64,000 bases of DNA, taken from contig JAUNOP010000005.1 in NCBI GenBank assembly GCA_030537135.1, positions 1 through 64,000 on the forward strand. Reading direction: 5' to 3'. The notes beneath the pieces were generated by a model. The model was given only the letters and a program-made list of their open reading frames with translations, searched no databases and had not been told where the DNA came from. Positions 43,278 through 52,373 of this stretch are shown in pieces; position 1 is the stretch's first letter; each line of letters begins with the position of its first letter. Origin of the DNA: Eubacteriales bacterium (GTDB taxonomy: Bacteria; Bacillota; Clostridia; Lachnospirales; Lachnospiraceae). The position numbers and the translations under genes were made by a program.

Positions 43278-44048
43278 ATGACAAAAAAGAGCAAGGAAGC
43301 CAATTGCCAGTTCGAGGAGTCGGCAATTGGGCGTGAAAGCGAACAAAAATGGGATGACTGTCAGGAAGGAGCTTATCAGAAGAACGCCATGGAACGGTGC
43401 GAGGATCCTGGACTTAGGTATGCTGCTGATAAAGAAGCTGCAATGGAGCAAGAGCCTCAGAAGGATACAAATGACGAGGGACTTGCCTGGGAGGAAATCC
43501 GTACAGAGCATATTGTACAGGACGAGTGGATTGATTTTAGACGTTCTGCATATCGCTTTCCAGACGGCAGTGTTTTTGAACCCTATTACAGCTATAGCCG
43601 CAAGGACTATGTTGTGATTGTAGCCTCTGATACGGCTGGAAAATATCTCTGTGTCAGACAGTACAGACAAGGAATCGGGAAAGTGACCACAGAATTCCCC
43701 GCAGGATGCATAGAAGAGAAGGACGGAAAAAAGCATAGCACCAGCAAAAAGACTCTGGCTAAGGACGCCCTGGAAGCCGCAAAAAGAGAGCTAAAGGAAG
43801 AAACAGGATATGAGTCTGATGAATGGGAAGAGCTTCTTACCATTCCCTCCAATGCCACGCTTGCCGACAATTACGCACATCTGTTTGTGGCAAAAAACTG
43901 CCGCAGAGCATCAGGACAGGAACTGGATGAGACAGAATTTCTGAATGTGAAAAAGCTGACTCCAGCTCAGATAGAAGAATGGATTGCAGAGGGAAAATTC
44001 CAGCAGGCAGTCCATATTGCGGCCTGGTTGTTGGCGCTCAGGAAATAG
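43278..44048 (+). CDS. Nudix hydrolase with acidic N-terminal extension
   Basis: A 256-residue protein. Residues about 85-250 are a Nudix domain of the ADP-ribose pyrophosphatase kind (AYRFPDGSVFEPYYSYSRKD, YLCVRQYRQGIGKVTTEFPA). The Nudix box is EAAKRELKEETGYESDEWEE. Between the FPAG and the box an insert of about 20 residues (EEKDGKKHSTSKKTLAKD) replaces the usual tight spacing. The first 75 residues are acidic and low in complexity, unlike ordinary 170-200-residue members. AAAGAGG supports the ATG at 43278. It lies alone between two terminator or promoter regions and would act in the cytoplasm on a nucleotide-sugar type diphosphate. Confidence 0.88.
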   Translation: MTKKSKEANCQFEESAIGRESEQKWDDCQEGAYQKNAMERCEDPGLRYAADKEAAMEQEPQKDTNDEGLAWEEIRTEHIVQDEWIDFRRSAYRFPDGSVFEPYYSYSRKDYVVIVASDTAGKYLCVRQYRQGIGKVTTEFPAGCIEEKDGKKHSTSKKTLAKDALEAAKRELKEETGYESDEWEELLTIPSNATLADNYAHLFVAKNCRRASGQELDETEFLNVKKLTPAQIEEWIAEGKFQQAVHIAAWLLALRK

Positions 44049-44121
44049 AATAATATAACCGAATAACAGAAAAGTAAACAAAAAAACAGGATTGTCTAAT
44101 GAAAATCAGAGAATAACGGGA

Positions 44122-44127
44122 TATAAT
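44122..44127 (+). promoter_or_regulatory. -10 element of Ca2+ ATPase gene
   Basis: TATAAT in the context GGGATATAATAGA. No convincing -35 at 16-18 bp, so only the -10 is claimed. Confidence 0.4.
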
Positions 44128-44162
44128 AGATAAAAATCACATTTTTAAAGGAGGCATGTTTA

Positions 44163-46778
44163 TTGATTTATTATCAGGAAACACATGAGGCAGTCCTGCA
44201 GGAGCTAAAGTCAGACCAGGCTTTGGGTTTGACGTCCGGGCAGGCGGCAGAGAGACTTACCCACTATGGAAAAAACAGATTAAAGGAAAAAAAGGGAAAG
44301 ACAAAGCTGCAGAAATTTTTTGACCAGTTCAAAGACGCCATGATATTGATTTTGCTGGCAGCAGCGGCGATTTCCTTTGGAATTGCCTGTGCAGAGGGAG
44401 AGTCAGGGGAGTTTTTTGAACCCATATTGATTTTATTGATTGTTGTTTTGAACGCTGTCATAGGCGTCATGCAGGAGAGCAAAGCAGAAAAGGCGCTGGA
44501 AGCACTGAAGAATCTTTCCGCGCCCCATGCAAGGGTTATTCGGGACGGAAAAGAGAAGGTGATTCCGGCAGAGGAGCTGGTACCAGGTGATGTGATTCAT
44601 CTGGAAGCAGGAGACTTTGTTCCGGCAGACGCCAGACTTCTGCGCAGCGTTAGCCTGAAAAGCGAAGAATCTGCTCTCACAGGAGAGTCGCTTCCGGCAG
44701 AGAAGGATGCAGACAGAAGAATTGATGTACAATCTCCCCTGGGCGATCGCGCAAATATGGTATTTTCTGGATGCTCCATTACTTATGGTACGGCGTCTGC
44801 CGTAGTCACTGCAACCGGTATGGATACGGAGATGGGAAAAATCGCAAATCTTCTCGACAGCGAGGGAGAGGGGGCCACGCCGCTTCAGCAGAAGCTGGCG
44901 CAGCTTGGAAAATATCTGGGAATTCTGGCGCTTTTGATCTGCGCTGTGATTCTTGTTATTGGAATTGTGAATGGAATACCAGCGCTCGAAATTTTCATGA
45001 CTGCTGTGTCCCTGGCTGTTTCTGCTATTCCTGAAGGCCTGCCGGCAATTGTAACCATTGTTTTATCCATTGGCGTGCAGCGGATGGTCAAGAAGAATGC
45101 CATTGTTCGGCGCCTGCCGGCAGTAGAGACTCTGGGAGGAGCTTCTGTCATCTGCTCTGATAAGACCGGCACACTGACACAGAACAGAATGACTCTGGTG
45201 AAGGCATGGGCAGACGGCATGGAAGAGCTGGAGACTGTTTCTGGGTCAAGCAGCGCCAAAATTCAAAGGCTCCTGACATTGGGGACATTGTGCAGCGATG
45301 GAACCGTGGTATTTCATGAGCAGGAAGAGCAGCACATCGGCGACCCGACAGAGACGGCCATTGTTCTGGCCGCTCATAAAAACGGAATAACAAAAGAAAA
45401 GCTGAATAAGGACTATCCTCGCATGGCAGAGCTTCCCTTTGACTCGGACCGCAAGCTGATGACAACAGTGAATCGGATGGATGGAAAAAACATAGCGATT
45501 GTAAAGGGGGCATTTGATGTCATTGCTTTGCGCTGTGTGAGCGGAAATCTGGAGATGGCAAGGCGCATGAATGAGGAAATGAGCGAGCATGCGCTTCGCG
45601 TACTTGCTGTTGCATATAAAGAAATTGCCCAGATACCCCAAAATCCAACCTCTGAGGCTCTGGAAAATGGATTGACCCTGGCAGGTCTGGTGGGAATGAT
45701 CGATCCGCCCCGTCCAGAGGCAAAGGAAGCGGTTGCAGTTTGCAAAAAGGCCGGAATCAGGCCGGTTATGATTACCGGAGATCATGTGATTACTGCCGCA
45801 GCAGTTGCAAGAGAGCTGGGAATTCTGAAGGAAGGAGACAGGGCGATCACTGGAACGCAGCTGGATGCAATGACAGAGGGCGAGCTGGACGCAGAGGTGG
45901 AGAATATATCCGTATATGCCCGTGTTTCCCCGGAAAATAAAATCCGTATTGTGAAGGCATGGCAGCGCAAGGGACAGATTGTGTCTATGACCGGCGACGG
46001 CGTGAATGATGCGCCGGCTTTGAAGGCGGCAGATATCGGATGCGCCATGGGAATCACAGGCACAGATGTTGCGAAGGGAGCGGCGGACATGACGCTGACA
46101 GACGACAATTTTGCCACAATTGTTGAGGCCGTCCGAGAGGGGCGCGGCATTTATGCCAACATCCGCAAGGTGGTCGGCTTCCTGCTAGGAACCAATATTG
46201 GCGAGATTGTTGCTGTCTTTATCGCCATGCTGCTGTGGCATAAGTCTCCGCTGATGAGCATGCAGCTTTTGTGGATTAACCTGGTGACAGACAGCCTGCC
46301 TGCGATTGCATTGGGAATGGAAGCAGTGGAGCCAGACGTCATGGAGCAGAAACCAAGACAGAAAACAGAAGGCCTGTTTGCTCATGGCCTGGGCCTGCGC
46401 ACTGTTTTGCAGGGAGTTATGTTTGGAATGCTTGCCCTGCTTGCATACTGGCTGGGAAGGACACAGACCGGACTGGACGCCGGAGGGCAGACAATGGCGT
46501 TTATGGTTCTGTCGCTCTCTCAGGTTGTTCAGGCCTTTAATATGCGGTCAGAGCATTCTCTATTCAAAATCGGCCTATTTACCAACCATAAACTGAATTG
46601 GGCAGCAGCAATATCTGCTTTGCTGGTACTGCTTGTTTTATTTACACCGCTGCGGATCGTGTTTGGACTTGTGACGCTCTCTGGAAGCTTATATTTGAAG
46701 GGCTTGTTGATGATTCTATTCCCGATTCTGGCAATGGAATTATCGAAAGCATTTGGCTTAATCAGACATCAAAGCTAA
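44163..46778 (+). CDS. P-type calcium-transporting ATPase
   Basis: An 871-residue P2A-type ATPase that pumps Ca2+ out of the cytoplasm. The phosphorylated Asp333 lies in CSDKTGTLTQNRM. TGES is at 173-176, the M4 ion-site loop is AIPEGLPAIVTIV (289-301), the nucleotide-binding KGAFDV and DPPRPEA motifs are present, and the hinge is MTGDGVNDAPALK. The M6 region NLVTDSLPAIALGME carries the N-x-x-D ion ligands typical of SERCA-like pumps. TTG at 44163 is the start, because AAAGGAGG lies 8 nt upstream. The ATG at 44156 is out of frame. It is monocistronic. Confidence 0.95.
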   Translation: MIYYQETHEAVLQELKSDQALGLTSGQAAERLTHYGKNRLKEKKGKTKLQKFFDQFKDAMILILLAAAAISFGIACAEGESGEFFEPILILLIVVLNAVIGVMQESKAEKALEALKNLSAPHARVIRDGKEKVIPAEELVPGDVIHLEAGDFVPADARLLRSVSLKSEESALTGESLPAEKDADRRIDVQSPLGDRANMVFSGCSITYGTASAVVTATGMDTEMGKIANLLDSEGEGATPLQQKLAQLGKYLGILALLICAVILVIGIVNGIPALEIFMTAVSLAVSAIPEGLPAIVTIVLSIGVQRMVKKNAIVRRLPAVETLGGASVICSDKTGTLTQNRMTLVKAWADGMEELETVSGSSSAKIQRLLTLGTLCSDGTVVFHEQEEQHIGDPTETAIVLAAHKNGITKEKLNKDYPRMAELPFDSDRKLMTTVNRMDGKNIAIVKGAFDVIALRCVSGNLEMARRMNEEMSEHALRVLAVAYKEIAQIPQNPTSEALENGLTLAGLVGMIDPPRPEAKEAVAVCKKAGIRPVMITGDHVITAAAVARELGILKEGDRAITGTQLDAMTEGELDAEVENISVYARVSPENKIRIVKAWQRKGQIVSMTGDGVNDAPALKAADIGCAMGITGTDVAKGAADMTLTDDNFATIVEAVREGRGIYANIRKVVGFLLGTNIGEIVAVFIAMLLWHKSPLMSMQLLWINLVTDSLPAIALGMEAVEPDVMEQKPRQKTEGLFAHGLGLRTVLQGVMFGMLALLAYWLGRTQTGLDAGGQTMAFMVLSLSQVVQAFNMRSEHSLFKIGLFTNHKLNWAAAISALLVLLVLFTPLRIVFGLVTLSGSLYLKGLLMILFPILAMELSKAFGLIRHQS

Positions 46779-46865
46779 GTGTGAAAGAAAGCTTTCCTAT
46801 CTTCCTTTATAGCAGATCCTGCACCTGCCATGCAGAGGAAAGAATGTGATAAGAAGAGACCGCCT

Positions 46866-47076
46866 TTGAAAATTGATATCATAGGTCCTGCGGCAGGCGG
46901 AAAAATTCATGCAGGATTGGCATGGATAATGTTTTGACCGTAAAGCCTATGGAGCAAGAACAGCTCAAACAGAAAATGAGGTTTACATGGAAAGCAAGTG
47001 CTGATATGATTTCTATATACAATACAGAAAGGTTCAGCGGTGACAATATGAAGAACAATAGTAAGGCGATTGTGCA
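46866..47076 (+). pseudogene. decayed gene scraps in 376-bp gap
   Basis: A 23-codon frame at 46866-46937 begins KIDIIGPAAGGK, like a damaged P-loop NTPase start. A second frame from about 46977 to 47080 reads KMRFTWKASADMISIYNTER and FSGDNMKNNSKAIVQ before a stop. Neither has a complete domain. They are either remnants or chance. No other gene is visible between 46779 and 47154. Confidence 0.3.
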
Positions 47077-47079
47077 GTA

Positions 47080-47122
47080 GCAATGGCTATTGCATTTGGT
47101 AACGAAGTGTTATAGCCATTGC
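47080..47122. terminator. 11-bp inverted repeat, terminator-like
   Basis: GCAATGGCTAT (47080-47090) is the exact complement of ATAGCCATTGC (47112-47122), with a 21-nt loop and a weak T run (GTTTCC) on the plus strand. It lies 32 bp before the CD3324-type gene and might instead be a regulator site. Confidence 0.5.
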
Positions 47123-47154
47123 GTTTCCTAATAATCAATCATTAGGAGGGCATA

Positions 47155-47460
47155 ATGAGCTATGTAAAAGCGTCTGATGTTTTGCCAGAGGAGCTTATTT
47201 CGGAAATACAGAAATACATTGACGGCCAGATGCTGTATGTTCCAAGAAAATGTGAGGAGCATTCAAACTGGGGAGAAAGAAGCGGAATAAGAAAAAAACT
47301 GGAAAAGCGCGACAAACAGATTTTTGACGGATATGTATCAGGGAAAACCATCCTGGATCTGTCAGAGGAGTATTATCTGTCTGAGAAAAGCATTCAGAGA
47401 ATTATACGAAAAATGAATCCCTCCGAAAACACGCAGCGCATAAGGAGGGACTATAATTGA
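47155..47460 (+). CDS. CD3324 family protein (Mor-like helix-turn-helix)
   Basis: A 101-residue DNA-binding-like protein. The start MSYVKASDVLPEELISEIQK and YVPRKCEEHSNWGERSGIRK are typical of the CD3324 family, which resembles Mor/C-type activators. The C-terminal KTILDLSEEYYLSEKSIQRI is a helix-turn-helix. Function is unproven. TTAGGAGGG precedes the ATG. Its end overlaps the next gene by four bases. Confidence 0.88.
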   Translation: MSYVKASDVLPEELISEIQKYIDGQMLYVPRKCEEHSNWGERSGIRKKLEKRDKQIFDGYVSGKTILDLSEEYYLSEKSIQRIIRKMNPSENTQRIRRDYN

Positions 47461-47882
47461 ACAGAGAAAACAAAAGAAAGCAATACGAAAAGGGATATTA
47501 TAAGAAGCATCCCTGCAATGAAATTTTTACATGCAGGGTTTGCGGCAGAGAGGTGGCGCCAGAGGGGGCAGGAAGCAATCACAGAAATCATTGTCCCAAC
47601 TGCCTTGCAAGCCTGCATGTGGACGTCAGTCCAGGAGACCGCGCGTCAGACTGTGGAGGATATATGGATCCGATTGCAGTATGGGTAAGAAAAAACGGCG
47701 AATGGGCAATTATTCACAGGTGCCGCCGCTGCGGAGAGATGAGTTCCAATCGCATTGCAGCGGATGATAATCCGATGAAGCTGATGTCAATTGCATTAAA
47801 GCCTTTGACAGCTCCGCCGTTTCCGATTGAGCGCATTGAGGAGATGACCAGGATGATGGGCGGAGACGGGGAATGCTGTTAG
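47457..47882 (+). CDS. RNHCP domain protein
   Basis: A 141-residue protein of the RNHCP family, named for its conserved residues, found mostly in Gram-positives. The metal-ligand cysteines are recognisable in FTCRVCGREVAPEGAGSNHR, HCPNCLASLHVD and IIHRCRRCGEMSSNRIAADD. It is probably a zinc-binding RNA- or nucleic-acid-associated protein, but its role is not established. It starts with TTG at 47457 after AAGGAGGG and is translationally coupled to the CD3324 gene. Confidence 0.88.
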   Translation: MNRENKRKQYEKGYYKKHPCNEIFTCRVCGREVAPEGAGSNHRNHCPNCLASLHVDVSPGDRASDCGGYMDPIAVWVRKNGEWAIIHRCRRCGEMSSNRIAADDNPMKLMSIALKPLTAPPFPIERIEEMTRMMGGDGECC

Positions 47883-47897
47883 ACATAATTGTGAAGC

Positions 47898-47950
47898 AAA
47901 AAATACCTGCGGGGTATCTGCGAAATGTAGATGCCTCGCAGGTATTTTCG
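47898..47950 (+). terminator. rho-independent terminator
   Basis: AAAATACCTGCG pairs with CGCAGGTATTTT, with a second inner stem (GGGTATCT/AGATGCC). Confidence 0.85.
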
Positions 47951-47990
47951 TTATGAAAGTCCGGACAAAAAAACTCTCTGTTATTGCATA

Positions 47991-48042
47991 TTACAAGGTA
48001 CCTTGACATATGAATAAGATTGGAATATAATTACAAGGTACC
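47991..48042. promoter_or_regulatory. twin MarR operator sites
   Basis: TTACAAGGTACC occurs twice, at 47991-48002 and 48031-48042, exactly 40 bp apart (about four helical turns). The first is part of the perfect palindrome CAAGGTACCTTG (47994-48005), which overlaps the -35 box. The second starts at the last base of the -10 box. This is the expected layout for autorepression by the MarR protein encoded just downstream. Confidence 0.8.
48003..48031 (+). promoter_or_regulatory. promoter of the marR-ABC exporter operon
   Basis: TTGACA (48003-48008), 17-bp spacer, TATAAT (48026-48031). A consensus promoter, so repression must come from the operator. Confidence 0.9.
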
Positions 48043-48065
48043 AAGCAAATGAGGAGGGAATTATT

Positions 48066-48524
48066 TTGCTCACATATAATGATATGGATATGAATGGAAA
48101 ACTTATGCAGAAACTATGGGACGTGGCTCATGTTTTGCATCATACTTCCGGAGGAAGAGGAAGTCAGAAGAGGATTCTGACAGTGCTTCTGAGAAAAGGC
48201 GTAATCTCGCAGGCAGAGCTGACAGAGCATCTTGGAATTCAATCAGCCTCAGCAAGTGAGGTTTTGGCTAAGCTGGAGGCTGCCGGTCTGATTTCCCGCA
48301 CTGAGAAAGAGAGCGATCGCCGGACAATTAATCTGTCATTGACGCCTCTGGGAAGAGAAAAGGCGCTCATTGCGCTGGAAGAGCGTGAGAAAAAGAAGAG
48401 GGATATGTTCTCGGTCTTGTCAGAAGAGGAGAAGGCAGCGCTGCTTTCTATCCTTGAAAAATTGACAGAAGACTGGAAGAAGCGTTATGGAGAGCCGGGA
48501 AAGAGAGGAAGGAAAGCAATATGA
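48066..48524 (+). CDS. MarR family transcriptional regulator
   Basis: A 152-residue winged-helix regulator. KGVISQAELTEHLGIQSASA and SEVLAKLEAAGLISRTEKES followed by DRRTINLSLTPLGREKA form the MarR DNA-binding domain, with helices on both sides for dimerisation. The start is TTG at 48066, 8 nt after GGAGGG. Two operator sites flank its promoter. Its stop overlaps the first exporter gene (ATGA). It most likely represses the operon until a toxic compound binds. Confidence 0.93.
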   Translation: MLTYNDMDMNGKLMQKLWDVAHVLHHTSGGRGSQKRILTVLLRKGVISQAELTEHLGIQSASASEVLAKLEAAGLISRTEKESDRRTINLSLTPLGREKALIALEEREKKKRDMFSVLSEEEKAALLSILEKLTEDWKKRYGEPGKRGRKAI

Positions 48525-50239
48525 GATTGATTCTACAGTATTTACACAGGCATATTGGAATTTTTCTGTTATCTACCCTGTTTCTCACCATGGAGGCGAT
48601 GGCGGATCTGCTTCAGCCCACCTTCATGTCTTATATTGTGGATGAGGGGATTGCAGATTCAGATATTGGCAGGATTCTGTACTATGGAGCAATCATGCTC
48701 TTTATTGCTCTCATCGGCGCCATTTCCGCTGTGATGCGAAACCGCTTTGCCAGCCAGACCTCGCAGACCATTGGCAAGGAGATGCGCCAGGACATGTATC
48801 ACAATGTTCAGCAGCTTTCGTTGGAAAATATAGACCGTTTGCAGCCTGCCTCCATCATCACACGGATTACAAACGACGTTTCTCAAGTACAGGAGCTGAT
48901 TAACAGTATTATGCGAATGATGGTGAAGGCTCCGATTACCTGTGTGGGAGCCATTATATTGATTTTGATTCAGACGCCCAAGCAGGCTCCGGTTATGGTT
49001 GGAATCATTATCATTGTAGCGTTTCTTATTTTAGAAAACATGCGCGTTGGCTATCCGCGCTTTGGAACAGTACAGAAAAAGCTGGATAGGCTCAATGGAG
49101 TTACAAGGGAATTCCTGTCAGCTGTCAGAGTGGTCAAGGCCTTCAATGCAGAGGCTGAGGAAACCGAAAAGTTCGACAGAGCGTCAACAGAGCTGGCAGC
49201 TGCAAATGTTGCTGCTCTGCGTATTGCAGCGGCTTTCTCACCACTTATCAATCTGACTGTGAACTTTGGGGTTGTACTGCTCCTATGGATATCCAAAAAT
49301 CAGAACAGCTCTGAAATTGGAAAACTGATGGCCTCTGTCAACTATATGACACAGGTATTGTTTGCTGTAACAATGATTTCCAATGTCATAAATGTGGCTG
49401 TCCGCGCGATGGCTTCTTCAGGCAGAATTGAAGAGGTATTGAATGAGAGACCAGCGCAGCAGTTCCCAGAGCATCCGCTCAGACCAGACATTAAGGGAGA
49501 GATTCAGTTTGAAAATGTATCCTTTGCCTATGCAGGAGCAGGAAAGGAGGCTCTCAGAAAAATCAACTTCAAAATCGAGCCAGGCGAGACAATCGGCATC
49601 ATTGGTCCCACTGGCTCAGGGAAAACAACGCTTGTTCAGCTTGTACCCCGTCTGTATGATGCGTCAGAGGGAAGGATTTTGATAGATGGCTGCGACGTCA
49701 CACAGATTGACGAGGCTGTGCTTAGAAGCTCGGTTGCAGTATGTGCGCAGAAGGTAGTGCTTTTCACAGGGAGCATCAGCGACAACCTCCGATGGGGCAG
49801 GGAGGATGCCTGCGATGAAGAAATAAAAAAGGCGGCTGAGGCTGCCTGCGCAGATGCATTTATCTGCAAAACAGAAAATGGCTATGATACATGGCTCGGT
49901 CAGGGAGGCGTGAATCTGTCCGGCGGACAGAAGCAGCGGCTTTCCCTTGCCCGTGCGCTGCTTCGCAGGCCGAAAATCCTGATTCTGGATGATTGTACCA
50001 GCGCTCTTGACGCGCAGACAGAGGCAGAGGTACTCGCAGGCTTAAGAGAGCATTTTGAGGGAGTGACCGTGCTTCTGATTAGTCAGAGAATTTCGACAGT
50101 CATGCGTGCGGACAGGATTCTATGCCTTGAGAACGGCGCTGTGCAGGGCTTTGGAACCCATGAGCAGCTCATGAAAGGCTGTGAATTATATACAAAAATC
50201 TACGATTCTCAGATTGGAGGCGAGCAAAATGGCAGATAA
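48521..50239 (+). CDS. heterodimeric ABC exporter subunit, degenerate NBD (BmrC/LmrC-like)
   Basis: A 572-residue half-transporter with six membrane spans in residues 1-300 and an ATPase domain after 335. Walker A is GPTGSGKTTLVQL and the signature LSGGQKQRLSLARALL. The residue after Walker B Asp is Asp, not Glu (ILILDDCTSALD), and the switch His is replaced by Gln (LLISQRISTVM). These changes mark the non-catalytic site of asymmetric exporters such as BmrCD, LmrCD and TM287/288. It overlaps the partner gene by 11 bases. Drug or lipid export is likely. Confidence 0.93.
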   Translation: MRLILQYLHRHIGIFLLSTLFLTMEAMADLLQPTFMSYIVDEGIADSDIGRILYYGAIMLFIALIGAISAVMRNRFASQTSQTIGKEMRQDMYHNVQQLSLENIDRLQPASIITRITNDVSQVQELINSIMRMMVKAPITCVGAIILILIQTPKQAPVMVGIIIIVAFLILENMRVGYPRFGTVQKKLDRLNGVTREFLSAVRVVKAFNAEAEETEKFDRASTELAAANVAALRIAAAFSPLINLTVNFGVVLLLWISKNQNSSEIGKLMASVNYMTQVLFAVTMISNVINVAVRAMASSGRIEEVLNERPAQQFPEHPLRPDIKGEIQFENVSFAYAGAGKEALRKINFKIEPGETIGIIGPTGSGKTTLVQLVPRLYDASEGRILIDGCDVTQIDEAVLRSSVAVCAQKVVLFTGSISDNLRWGREDACDEEIKKAAEAACADAFICKTENGYDTWLGQGGVNLSGGQKQRLSLARALLRRPKILILDDCTSALDAQTEAEVLAGLREHFEGVTVLLISQRISTVMRADRILCLENGAVQGFGTHEQLMKGCELYTKIYDSQIGGEQNGR

Positions 50240-52055
50240 AAATACAGCGATTCCTCCCAGAAATATAAATGGGATTTCTCGCCCAGGACACGGCGTTGTT
50301 GTAAAGCCAAAGGACATGAAGGGAACGCTGCGCAGGCTCTGGATGCTGACAAAGGGCAAGAGAAAAGGACTGGAATGGATTCTGCTTCTTTCCGCTCTCT
50401 CCTGTGCGGCAGCTATTTTCTCCCCATATCTTACAGGAAAAATCGTGACCATGATTGTTGATGGGGATGCGATTATCTTTGTGCTGTGCATACTCGCCGG
50501 ACTTTATATCAGCGATTGGCTGATTCGGTTCCTGCAGCAGTTCTTTATGGCCTCTATTGGCCAGCGTATTATACAGCACATACGAAAGACCCTGTTCGAC
50601 CATATGAAAGGGCTTCCGCTTGCTTTTTTTGACAGAAGACAGCATGGCGAGCTGATGAGCCGTCTGACAAATGACGTGGATAATATCAGTACCACAATTT
50701 CCAATTCCCTGACATTGCTTTTGACCTATTTCTTTACGATTATTGGTATTTTTACCATGATGGTTTGCCTTAGTCCATTGTTGACTCTGGTGTCGCTTGG
50801 CGGTATTGTTCTGATTTTTTTGCTCACAAGAGCAGTGACCAGGCGAACCAAAAAGTTGTTTGCAGAGCAGCAGAAGGCACTGGGAAAATTGAACGGCCAG
50901 GTGGAGGAGAGTATATCAGGATTTGCTGCTGCAAAGACCTTTTGCAGGGAAAAGCAGATGGAAGCAGAGTTTCAGTTAAACAATGATAAGCTCTGCCATG
51001 CGTCCATCCGGGCGCTGATATGCTCTGGATATTTGATGCCGCTGATGAATGTGATCAACAATCTTTGCTATGTTGCGCTTGCTGTGTTCAGCGGGATTTT
51101 GTTTATCAATGGCAATATAAGAGACATTGGACTGATAACCAGCTTTCTTCTCTATGTGCGGCAATTTACAAGGCCGTTTGTGGAGATTGCCAATATTTAC
51201 AATAATTTCCAGACAGCTGTTGCTGGTGCGGAACGAGTGTTTGAGATTCTGGATGAACCCCTGGAGCCGGAGGATAAGCCCGATGCATTGGAAGCGGAAA
51301 ATCCTCGCGGCGATATTGTCATGAATCATGTGCAGTTTGGTTATATACCGGAGAAGATGGTTCTGAAGGATATTTCCGTGCAAATCTCCGCTGGCACACA
51401 GGTGGCGATTGTGGGCTCTACCGGCTCAGGCAAGACAACGATTATTAATCTTCTTACACGTTTTTATGATGTAAGTTCTGGAGAAATTCTGCTGGACGGA
51501 CATGATTTGAGAGATTACAAAATGAAAAGTCTGCGAAATATTTTCGGCGTAGTACTTCAGGATACCGCCCTGTTTGCAGAATCAGTTATGGATAATATCC
51601 GGTATGGACACAAAGATGCAAGCGAAGAGCAGGTATACGAAGCAGCCCGTATTGCAGGAGCAGAGAGCTTTATTGAGCGCCTGCCAAATGGCTATCATAC
51701 AGTTCTGGAGCAGGGTGGAAATGAACTCTCACAGGGAGAACGACAGCTCCTCACAATTGCCAGAGCAGTTCTCGCCAATGCCCCGATTGTGATTCTTGAT
51801 GAGGCTACCAGCTCAGTGGATACTGTTACAGAGCAGAAAATCCGAAGAGCCATGCTGAAGATATGCGAAGGCAGAACCTCCTTCATCATTGCACATCGGC
51901 TTTCCACGATAAGGGATTCGGACTGTATTCTCTTGATAGAGGACGGAGAAATTGCAGAACAGGGGACTCATGAAGAGCTGATGGCATCAGGCGGTAAGTA
52001 CGCCAGGCTGTATCAGACGCAGAGCGGATTTCCTGTCTCCAATAGAAAACACTGA
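50229..52055 (+). CDS. heterodimeric ABC exporter subunit, catalytic NBD (BmrD/LmrD-like)
   Basis: A 608-residue partner half-transporter. A 50-residue cytoplasmic extension (RNINGISRPGHGVVVKPKDM) precedes six spans. Walker A is GSTGSGKTTIINLL, Walker B has the catalytic Glu (IVILDEATSSVD), and the switch His is present (FIIAHRLSTIRD). The signature reads LSQGERQLLTIARAVL, with Gln for the second Gly of LSGGQ, as expected for the subunit that completes the degenerate site. GGAGG with 7-nt spacing selects the ATG at 50229. Confidence 0.93.
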   Translation: MADKNTAIPPRNINGISRPGHGVVVKPKDMKGTLRRLWMLTKGKRKGLEWILLLSALSCAAAIFSPYLTGKIVTMIVDGDAIIFVLCILAGLYISDWLIRFLQQFFMASIGQRIIQHIRKTLFDHMKGLPLAFFDRRQHGELMSRLTNDVDNISTTISNSLTLLLTYFFTIIGIFTMMVCLSPLLTLVSLGGIVLIFLLTRAVTRRTKKLFAEQQKALGKLNGQVEESISGFAAAKTFCREKQMEAEFQLNNDKLCHASIRALICSGYLMPLMNVINNLCYVALAVFSGILFINGNIRDIGLITSFLLYVRQFTRPFVEIANIYNNFQTAVAGAERVFEILDEPLEPEDKPDALEAENPRGDIVMNHVQFGYIPEKMVLKDISVQISAGTQVAIVGSTGSGKTTIINLLTRFYDVSSGEILLDGHDLRDYKMKSLRNIFGVVLQDTALFAESVMDNIRYGHKDASEEQVYEAARIAGAESFIERLPNGYHTVLEQGGNELSQGERQLLTIARAVLANAPIVILDEATSSVDTVTEQKIRRAMLKICEGRTSFIIAHRLSTIRDSDCILLIEDGEIAEQGTHEELMASGGKYARLYQTQSGFPVSNRKH

Positions 52056-52066
52056 AAATTTATCAG

Positions 52067-52103
52067 AGCAGAGTATGTAGAGATACGTACTCTGCTTTGT
52101 TGT
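52067..52103 (+). terminator. rho-independent terminator after ABC exporter
   Basis: AGCAGAGTA pairs with TACTCTGCT, followed by TTGTTGTG. It isolates the exporter operon from the dynamin locus. The next 240 bp (52104-52344) hold no gene I can support. Confidence 0.75.
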
Positions 52104-52344
52104 GTGCAATAAGCTTGTTGTGCATCTGTTGTGTCCTGAAAAAACGGAAACAAATTTCAAAAAGGATTTTGGCAATAGATTATACTGTAAAAAAGCATAA
52201 ATGTATTCTTTATGACATTTCCCTCGCTGGAAAAAAGGAGCATCTGAATCAGAAAAATACCTCATTTTGGACAGCCTGTTTAGGGAAGGAGATAAAATTG
52301 TTCCGCAGAATGGTTAAAATCATGAGAATGAAAATGTTTATTCG

Positions 52345-52373
52345 TTGCATGTACAACGTAAATCAGTTATAAT
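52345..52373 (+). promoter_or_regulatory. promoter of the dynamin/metalloprotease locus
   Basis: TTGCAT (52345-52350), 17-bp spacer, TATAAT (52368-52373). The leader to the first ATG (52611) is about 230 nt. That leader is open in the frame of the first gene from 52416, but without a start with ribosome site. Confidence 0.75.

Noticed and set aside
42974..43303. Minus-strand open frame of 109 codons between exporter and Nudix gene
   Set aside because: It reads well over about 40 codons, but has no start or terminator in the right place and overlaps the Nudix start. It may be part of a dispersed unit, but no second copy is in the window.
52097..52372. Plus-strand open frame of 91 codons between exporter and dynamin promoter
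   Set aside because: Starts inside the exporter's terminator and ends on the -10 box of the next promoter; no domain.
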